Positions 50,214 to 64,000 of a stretch of 64,000 nt of DNA are shown piece after piece. The DNA comes from UBA8190 sp003453695 (lineage in GTDB: Bacteria > Actinomycetota > Acidimicrobiia > Acidimicrobiales > UBA8190). The notes under the pieces are model-generated. The model did no database searches. It saw only the letters and a program-made list of their open reading frames with translations, and was not told the origin of the DNA. The translations under genes were made by a program, and so were the position numbers. Where the stretch lies: the NCBI GenBank assembly GCA_036796975.1, contig DAIRBY010000007.1:16410-80409 (forward strand). The letters run 5' to 3'. Position 1 is the first letter of the stretch, and every line of letters starts with the position of its first letter.

Positions 50214-51293
50214 CTATTCCGCAACCTCAGCAACCACGACCGACACGTTGTCTCGTCCACCCCGGGCTAGAGCCAGTTCGACGAGGTTGTCAGCAATCGA
50301 CGTCGCATCCTTGTCTGAGGTCATGGCGTCGACGACCTCGTCCTGGGAGACCTCGTTGAACAATCCATCAGTACAGAGCACAAGGAGGTCTCCCACAACA
50401 ACCGAGTGGGTGGCGCTGTCGATCTCGACATCGGGCGCCACGCCTAGCGCCCTGGTCAGGATCCCGTAGTGGGGATGCCGGGCGGCGTCCTGGGCCGAGA
50501 GCTGCCCCCGGCGCACAAGATCAGCGGTCACAGTGTGATCTGCTGTCAGTTGCCGCAATTCACCATCGTGCCATAGGTACGCACGGCTGTCGCCAACATG
50601 TACGAGGGCAAGAACGCCATTTTCGAGGAGTCCAGCCGCACAGATTGTGGTGCCCATGCCTCCCAACTCGGCCTGGCCTCTTGCTCGATCCCAGATCGCC
50701 CAGTTAGCAGCTCGCACAGCGGCTTCTAGCTCGTCGATTGATCTACCAGTAAAGGCCGCCACGACCAGAGCCGCGGCCGCATTCGCCGCGACTTCTCCCC
50801 CCGGGTGGCCACCCAACCCGTCGGCCACCACGGCGAGCCGGTCCCCAGTCAGGGTCACGTCCTCGTTGTTCTCCCGCACGGGACCGGTCTCCGATCGACC
50901 AGCGGATCGCAGTTTCGTCATCGTCACTCCTCTAGGGCTTCCTTTCGCCGACTCGTCGGGCGTCGACCCTTCAACAGCCAAAAGTCCGCGCGCTCGATCC
51001 AGGGCTTTCTGGCGGACCAGTGCATCACTGTCCAGTTGCTTCGCCCAGGCATCGAAGAAGTCGGTGGATCGAAGGCTCAGGCCCACCCGGACTTCGGCCA
51101 ATGACAGCCCGGCCTGTCGTAGGGCGTCGATTACTTGCGCTTCGTGCAACTGGCCAGGCGAGTAGTACCGATACCCCGATGCAGGGTCCACGGCAGCGGG
51201 TACGAGGAGTCCCTCAGCCGCATAGGACCTGAGTCGCTTCTGCGACAGCCCTGATCGCTCTGAGAACTCGCCGATCGGCATCAGTTCGTTCAC
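50214..51293 (-). CDS. MerR-type DNA-binding domain fused to a PP2C protein phosphatase
   Basis: This is a 359-residue protein. Residues 5-75 are a MerR helix-turn-helix: MPIGEFSERSGLSQKRLRSY, AAEGLLVPAAVDPASGYRYY and SPGQLHEAQVIDALRQAGL. After a linker, residues about 125-355 form a complete PP2C: GPVRENNEDVTL, AVVADGLGGHPGGEVAANAA, GMGTTICAAGL, VHVGDSRAYLW, LTADHTVTADLVRRGQL, ILTRALGVAP, VLCTDGLFNEVSQDEV and GGRDNVSVVVAE. All metal-binding aspartates are kept, so phosphatase activity is likely. GTG 51293 is chosen because it lies 13 bp after the -10 box, the same leaderless spacing as the MerR-VOC gene. Confidence 0.88.
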   Translation of the reverse strand: MNELMPIGEFSERSGLSQKRLRSYAAEGLLVPAAVDPASGYRYYSPGQLHEAQVIDALRQAGLSLAEVRVGLSLRSTDFFDAWAKQLDSDALVRQKALDRARGLLAVEGSTPDESAKGSPRGVTMTKLRSAGRSETGPVRENNEDVTLTGDRLAVVADGLGGHPGGEVAANAAAALVVAAFTGRSIDELEAAVRAANWAIWDRARGQAELGGMGTTICAAGLLENGVLALVHVGDSRAYLWHDGELRQLTADHTVTADLVRRGQLSAQDAARHPHYGILTRALGVAPDVEIDSATHSVVVGDLLVLCTDGLFNEVSQDEVVDAMTSDKDATSIADNLVELALARGGRDNVSVVVAEVAE

Positions 51294-51300
51294 GGGATGA

Positions 51301-51331
51301 AGCTTGGACCCTCCCCGAGGGTGAGGGTCAA
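51301..51331 (-). promoter_or_regulatory. MerR-type promoter/operator of the MerR-PP2C gene
   Basis: On the minus strand -35 TTGACC (51331-51326) and -10 CAAGCT (51306-51301) have a 19-bp spacer. It holds the inverted repeat GACCCTC - 9 bp - GAGGGTC (51307-51329). Distances from dyad centre to -35 and -10, and from -10 to the start codon (13 bp), equal those at 48422-48460 exactly. This is good evidence of autoregulation by a MerR protein and of a leaderless transcript. The -10 box itself is weak, as is usual for activator-dependent promoters. Confidence 0.65.
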
Positions 51332-51516
51332 GCACCGATGGCGAATTCCGGGACCGGGGGCTGCCAGGCCAGGGCCTCAGTCATGCCGCCAGTGTCAAGG
51401 CCGACCGGATCGTTCAAGGGCGTGATCCCGAGAGAGTGGCCGTCAGGCTCAGAAGCGATGAACGTGCACTTTGCGGACGTGCTACCGATGATGATCGGGA
51501 CGAACCCCGGCGGCAG
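51328..51516 (-). pseudogene. Coding-like remnant between rpsJ and the MerR-PP2C gene
   Basis: In frame with the rpsJ stop codon, a stretch without ATG, GTG or TTG at its head reads DLPPGFVPIIIGSTSAKCTF, then IASEPDGHSLGITPLNDPVG, then LDTGGMTEALAWQPPVPEFA and a TGA at 51328. The composition looks like protein rather than random GC-rich sequence. A CTG at 51516 is the only plausible start. It may be the tail of a gene truncated when the accessory block arrived. No family recognised. Confidence 0.3.
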
Positions 51517-51561
51517 GTCGCGAGACCGGCGGCCGCCGCCGGGTACTCCTCGAGCTGTGCG

Positions 51562-51888
51562 TTAGACGTTCTGTATCTTGATCTCGATGTCCACGCCGGC
51601 CGGCAGGTCGAGGCGCTGGAGGGAGTCGACGGTCTTCGGCGTGTGCTCGACGATGTCCACCAGCCGCTTGTGCACCCGCATCTCGAAGTGCTCCCGGCTG
51701 TCTTTGTACTTGTGCGGGGAGCGGATCACCGTGTAGCGGTGCTTCTCGGTGGGGAGGGGCACGGGACCCTGGACCTTGGCCTGGGTGCGGAGGACCGTCT
51801 GCACGATCTTCTCCGTCGACTGGTCCAGGATCTCGTGGTCGTAGGCCTTCAGCCTGATCCGGATCTTCTGACGCGAGGCGTCGGCCAT
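51562..51888 (-). CDS. rpsJ: 30S ribosomal protein uS10 (NusE)
   Basis: This 108-residue protein has RQKIRIRLKAYDHEILDQST, GPVPLPTEKHRYTVIRSPHK and YKDSREHFEMRVHKRLVDIV, with LPAGVDIEIKIQNV at the end. It is part of the 30S head and of transcription antitermination complexes. It follows tuf by 37 bp but is 9.4 kb away from rplC, its usual partner. Confidence 0.98.
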   Translation of the reverse strand: MADASRQKIRIRLKAYDHEILDQSTEKIVQTVLRTQAKVQGPVPLPTEKHRYTVIRSPHKYKDSREHFEMRVHKRLVDIVEHTPKTVDSLQRLDLPAGVDIEIKIQNV

Positions 51889-51925
51889 GGCAGCTGTCCC
51901 TCTTTCCGATGCCCCGCCGCCGGCC

Positions 51926-53113
<1,188 letters not shown>

Positions 53114-53203
53114 ATAGCGCTCCGGCTTTCTGATCTCGGGCGCCACCCTTTCGGACGACGCCGCTTGTCCTCTTTCTCTGTGTTTCCTGGTTGCTGAGAG
53201 TGG

Positions 53204-55297
53204 TTATTCGCCCCGGGCCCGAGCGACGATCTCACGGGCGATCGAGTCCGGGACCTCGTGGTAGGCACTGAATTGCATCGTGTAGGTGGCCCGGCCCTGT
53301 GTGCGCGAACGCAGATCGGTAGCGTAGCCGAACATGTCTGCGAGGGGCACCAGAGCCCGCACCACCTGGCTCGATCCGCGTTGCTCCATGCCCTCCACCT
53401 TGCCCCGCCGGGAGGACAGGTCGCCGATGACGTCGCCCATGTACTCCTCGGGCGTGACGACCTCCACGGCCATAACCGGCTCCAGCAACACCGGGCTGGC
53501 CCGCTTGGCCGCCTCCTTCACCGCCATGGAGCCGGCGATCTTGAAGGCCATCTCGGAGCTGTCCACTTCGTGGTACGAGCCGTAGGTGAGGGTCACCCGC
53601 ACGTCGACCATGGGATAGCCGGCGAGCACGCCGTTGGTGAGCGCCTCCTGGATGCCGGCGTCGACGGCAGGGATGTACTCCTTGGGGATCACCCCACCGG
53701 TGATCTTGTCGACGAACTCGTACCCGCCGCCGGGCCCGGTCGGCTCGGCGCTGATGACCACGTGTCCGTACTGGCCGCGGCCACCGGTCTGGCGGACGTA
53801 GCGGCCCTCCACCTTCTCGACGGGCTTGCGGATGGTCTCTCTGTAGGCGACCTGGGGCTTGCCCACGTTGGCGTCGACGGAGAACTCGCGCAGCATGCGG
53901 TCGACGAGCACCTCGAGGTGCAGCTCGCCCATGCCGGAGATGACGGTCTGCCCCGTCTCCTCGTCGGAGCGCACCCGGAAGGTCGGGTCCTCCTCGGACA
54001 AGGCGAACAGGGCCTTGGACAGCTTGTCCTGGTCGGCCTTGGTCTTGGGCTCGACGGCCACGTGGATGACGGGGTCGGGGAACTCGAGCTTCTCGAGGAG
54101 CACCGCATGGGCCGGGTCGCACAGGGTGTCGCCGGTGGTGGTGTCCTTGAGCCCCACGATGGCCACGATGTCGCCGGTGAAGATGGCGTCTTTGTCCTCG
54201 CGGTGGTTGGCGTGCATCTGGAGGATGCGCCCCACCCGCTCCTTGCGGCCCTTGGTCGAGTTCTGGATGGACGAGCCCTTGGTCAGGGATCCCGAGTAGA
54301 CCCGGATGTAGGTGAGCTTGCCGACGTAGGGGTCGGTCATGATCTTGAAGGCCAGCGCCGCGAAGGGGTCGGTGTCGTCGGCCTTTCGCTCCACCACCTC
54401 GTCCTTGGGCGTGGTCCCATGCGCCGGAGGCACTTCCAGGGGGCTGGGCAGGTAGTCGACCACGGCGTCGAGGAGCGGCTGCACCGCCTTGTTCTTGAAG
54501 GCCGAGCCGCACAGCACCGGCACCACCTGGCTGGCCACGGTGGCGCGCCGCAGCGCCCGGCGCAGGTCGTCGGCGGTGATGTCCTCGTCGCCCAGGTACT
54601 TCTCGGTGATGGCGTCGTCGTAGTTGGACAGCACGTCGACGAGCTCGTGGCGCGCCTCTTCGGCCGGTGCCAGGAGGTCGTCGGGAACGGGCTCGGTCTG
54701 CCACTTCTCGCCCATGTCGTCGCCCCACACGAGCGCTTCCATGGAGAGCAGGTCCACCACGCCCTTGTAGCCGCCCTCCACCCCGATGGGGAGCTGGATG
54801 ACGGCCGGGTTGGCGTCGAGGCGGTCGCGGATCATCGACACGGCCCGGGGGAAATCGGCGCCGATGCGGTCCATCTTGTTGACGAAGCAGATGCGGGGCA
54901 CGGCGTACTTGTTGGCCTGGCGCCACACCGTCTCGGTCTGGGGCTCCACGCCGGCCACGGCGTCGAACACGGCCACCGCCCCGTCGAGGACGCGCAGCGA
55001 CCGCTCCACCTCGACGGTGAAGTCGACGTGGCCGGGGGTGTCGATGATGTTGATCCAGCAGTCGCGCCACTTGCAGGTGGTGGCCGCGGACGTGATGGTG
55101 ATGCCGCGCTCTTGCTCCTGGACCATCCAGTCCATGGTGGCGGCACCCTCGTGGACCTCGCCGATCTTGTAGTTCTTGCCCGTGTAGTAGAGGATCCGCT
55201 CGGTCGTCGTGGTCTTGCCCGCGTCGATATGGGCCATGATCCCGATGTTGCGGGTCCTGGCCAGTGGGAACTCTCGGATGGGGCGTGCTTCAGCCAT
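53204..55297 (-). CDS. fusA: Elongation factor G
   Basis: This 697-residue translocase begins MAEARPIREFPLARTRNIGI. It has MAHIDAGKTTTTERILYYTG (G1), ERGITITSAATTCKW, DTPGHVDFTVEVERSLRVLD (G3), FVNKMDRIGADF (G4) and the domain IV RQTGGRGQYGHVVISAEPTG. It drives ribosome translocation and recycling. Normal length; fusA follows rpsG by about 87 bp. Confidence 0.99.
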   Translation of the reverse strand: MAEARPIREFPLARTRNIGIMAHIDAGKTTTTERILYYTGKNYKIGEVHEGAATMDWMVQEQERGITITSAATTCKWRDCWINIIDTPGHVDFTVEVERSLRVLDGAVAVFDAVAGVEPQTETVWRQANKYAVPRICFVNKMDRIGADFPRAVSMIRDRLDANPAVIQLPIGVEGGYKGVVDLLSMEALVWGDDMGEKWQTEPVPDDLLAPAEEARHELVDVLSNYDDAITEKYLGDEDITADDLRRALRRATVASQVVPVLCGSAFKNKAVQPLLDAVVDYLPSPLEVPPAHGTTPKDEVVERKADDTDPFAALAFKIMTDPYVGKLTYIRVYSGSLTKGSSIQNSTKGRKERVGRILQMHANHREDKDAIFTGDIVAIVGLKDTTTGDTLCDPAHAVLLEKLEFPDPVIHVAVEPKTKADQDKLSKALFALSEEDPTFRVRSDEETGQTVISGMGELHLEVLVDRMLREFSVDANVGKPQVAYRETIRKPVEKVEGRYVRQTGGRGQYGHVVISAEPTGPGGGYEFVDKITGGVIPKEYIPAVDAGIQEALTNGVLAGYPMVDVRVTLTYGSYHEVDSSEMAFKIAGSMAVKEAAKRASPVLLEPVMAVEVVTPEEYMGDVIGDLSSRRGKVEGMEQRGSSQVVRALVPLADMFGYATDLRSRTQGRATYTMQFSAYHEVPDSIAREIVARARGE

Positions 55298-55384
55298 GGT
55301 GCGTTCTCTTCGTGATCTTCGGTTGCCGCTGCGCCGGGCCTGTCCGGCGGGGCGCCCTCTGCGCCCGGGCCGGGCCGGGACCTG

Positions 55385-55855
55385 CTACCAGCGGTAGTGG
55401 GCGAAGGCCTTGTTGGACTCCGCCATCTTGTGCATGTCCTCCCGGCGCTTGACGCTGGCGCCGGTGCCGTTGGCGGCGTCGAGGACCTCGTTGGCCAGGC
55501 GGTCGGCCATGGTCTTCTCCCGGCGCTGACGGGAGAAGCCGACCAGCCACCGGATGGCGAGGGTGGTGGCCCGCCGGGGACGGACGTCCACGGGGACCTG
55601 GTAGGTGGCGCCGCCCACCCGCCTGCTCTTCACCTCGAGCTCGGGCCGGGTGTTCTCCACGGCGCGCTTCAAGATCGTCACCGGGTCCCCGCCGGTGCGC
55701 TCCTTCACCGTGTCCATGGCGTCGTACACGATGCGCTCGGCCAGGGTGCGCTTGCCTCGGGACAGGATCTTGTTGACCACCTGGGTGACGAGCACCGAGC
55801 GGTACACCGGGTCGGGGGACAGCTCTCTGCGGGTGGCGGGACCGTTGCGGGGCAC
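55385..55855 (-). CDS. rpsG: 30S ribosomal protein uS7
   Basis: This 156-residue protein has DPVYRSVLVTQVVNKILSRG, KRTLAERIVYDAMDTVKERT, GGATYQVPVDVRPRRATTLA and the terminal EDMHKMAESNKAFAHYRW. GTG at 55855 is one base past the rpsL stop codon. It nucleates the 30S head. Confidence 0.98.
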   Translation of the reverse strand: MPRNGPATRRELSPDPVYRSVLVTQVVNKILSRGKRTLAERIVYDAMDTVKERTGGDPVTILKRAVENTRPELEVKSRRVGGATYQVPVDVRPRRATTLAIRWLVGFSRQRREKTMADRLANEVLDAANGTGASVKRREDMHKMAESNKAFAHYRW

Positions 55856-55856
55856 C

Positions 55857-56228
<372 letters not shown>

Positions 56229-56325
56229 GCGTGACCTCTAGGGAGAAATGTGACTCGGAGAGCTTCCGTGGCCGGCGCCGCGCCCGGGCGCGCACCGTCA
56301 CACGAACAACCGATGGTAGATGGTA

Positions 56326-56356
56326 CCTGCTCGAACCGGCAACCGGTCCGAGCAGG
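56326..56356 (-). terminator. Strong 14-bp hairpin between rpoC and rpsL
   Basis: The stem 56326-56339 pairs with 56343-56356 (CCTGCTCGGACCGG with CCGGTTCGAGCAGG on the minus strand, one G-T pair) around a 3-base loop. It stands about 100 nt after the rpoC stop codon and 98 nt before rpsL. The sequence after it, a doubled TACCATC, is not a T tract. It is either a rho-independent terminator of high-GC type or a leader structure for the str operon. Confidence 0.6.
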
Positions 56357-56408
56357 CCCTTTCCACTCGACAACGGGCCCGGGCGACCCCGGGAACCGAC
56401 CGGGAAGA

Positions 56409-56457
56409 CGCCTCGGGCCGAGACCTCAGGCCGAGACCTCGGGCCGACGCCTCGGGC

Positions 56458-56460
<3 letters not shown>
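56409..56460. repeat. 13-bp tandem array (4 units) containing the rpoC stop codon
   Basis: Four 13-bp units of the form SRCCTCRGGCYSA stand at 56409, 56422, 56435 and 56448. The last unit ends with TCA at 56458-56460, which is the TGA stop codon of rpoC on the minus strand. As at tsaD and adk, the array starts at the stop codon and runs downstream. Confidence 0.85.
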
Positions 56461-60693
<4,233 letters not shown>

Positions 60694-60695
60694 GA

Positions 60696-64000
<3,305 letters not shown>

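Noticed and set aside
53258..55315. A 685-codon plus-strand frame opposite fusA
   Set aside because: It mirrors the fusA codons; elongation factor G on the minus strand has every GTPase motif, so the opposite frame is a shadow.

Overview
The window is one 64 kb stretch of a high-GC Gram-positive (actinobacterial) chromosome. The gene order (rplM-rpsI-glmM-glmS-acpS-nnr-alr-tsaEB-rimI-tsaD-groESL-guaB3), a CIRCE-controlled groESL, a DUF222/HNH (13E12-type) gene and heavy use of GTG starts all fit Actinomycetota. The class Acidimicrobiia is my best guess, but it rests on gene order and remembered protein style, not on a search. A run of 10 N at 37384-37393 shows that the sequence is a scaffolded draft or metagenome assembly. 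Almost every housekeeping gene lies on the minus strand, so the window reads from right to left.

Right end (64000-51562): rpoB (cut by the window edge), rpoC, rpsL, rpsG, fusA, tuf and rpsJ. This is the classical beta-str region with rpsJ attached to tuf. From 51561 to 42189 the ribosomal superoperon is interrupted by about 9.4 kb of accessory genes on both strands. These are an orphan branched-chain amino-acid type binding lipoprotein, a VOC protein, two divergent cation-efflux type membrane proteins, an alpha/beta hydrolase, a lone ClpX-type zinc finger, a cupin, a MerR-VOC fusion, a membrane-anchored protein of unknown role and a MerR-PP2C phosphatase fusion. The two MerR fusions share a superimposable 19-bp-spacer promoter/operator and appear to be leaderless.

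From 42188 to 24598 the S10-spc-alpha genes resume: rplC, rplD, rplW, rplB, rpsS, rplV, rpsC, rplP, rpmC, rpsQ, rplN, rplX, rplE, rpsN, rpsH, rplF, rplR, rpsE, rpmD, rplO, secY, adk, map, infA, rpmJ, rpsM, rpsK, rpsD, rpoA, rplQ and truA. They are packed by 1-4 nt stop/start overlaps. uL4, uL22, uS3 and uL29 carry long acidic C-terminal tails. infA seems to begin with CTG.

From 24563 to 23936 there is a VapBC-like toxin-antitoxin locus on the plus strand. Its PIN toxin is dead, with an in-frame stop, a frameshift and lost catalytic residues. From 23756 leftwards come rplM-rpsI, the amino-sugar genes glmM-glmS, acpS, the NAD(P)HX repair enzyme, alr, a hydrolase, a family-4 uracil-DNA glycosylase, the tRNA t6A genes tsaE-tsaB-rimI-tsaD, groES-groEL, a CoA-pyrophosphatase type Nudix protein, guaB3, a UvrD/PcrA helicase and a methyltransferase. 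A DUF222-HNH gene, a free-standing B12-binding mutase subunit, sucC-sucD and the start of purN close the left end.

A recurring oddity is a set of short tandem-repeat arrays (units of 7-21 bp) lying directly downstream of stop codons, sometimes containing the stop codon itself. They follow the B12-subunit gene, tsaD, nnr, rplQ, adk and rpoC. I found no tRNA, rRNA, CRISPR array, insertion sequence or integrase.
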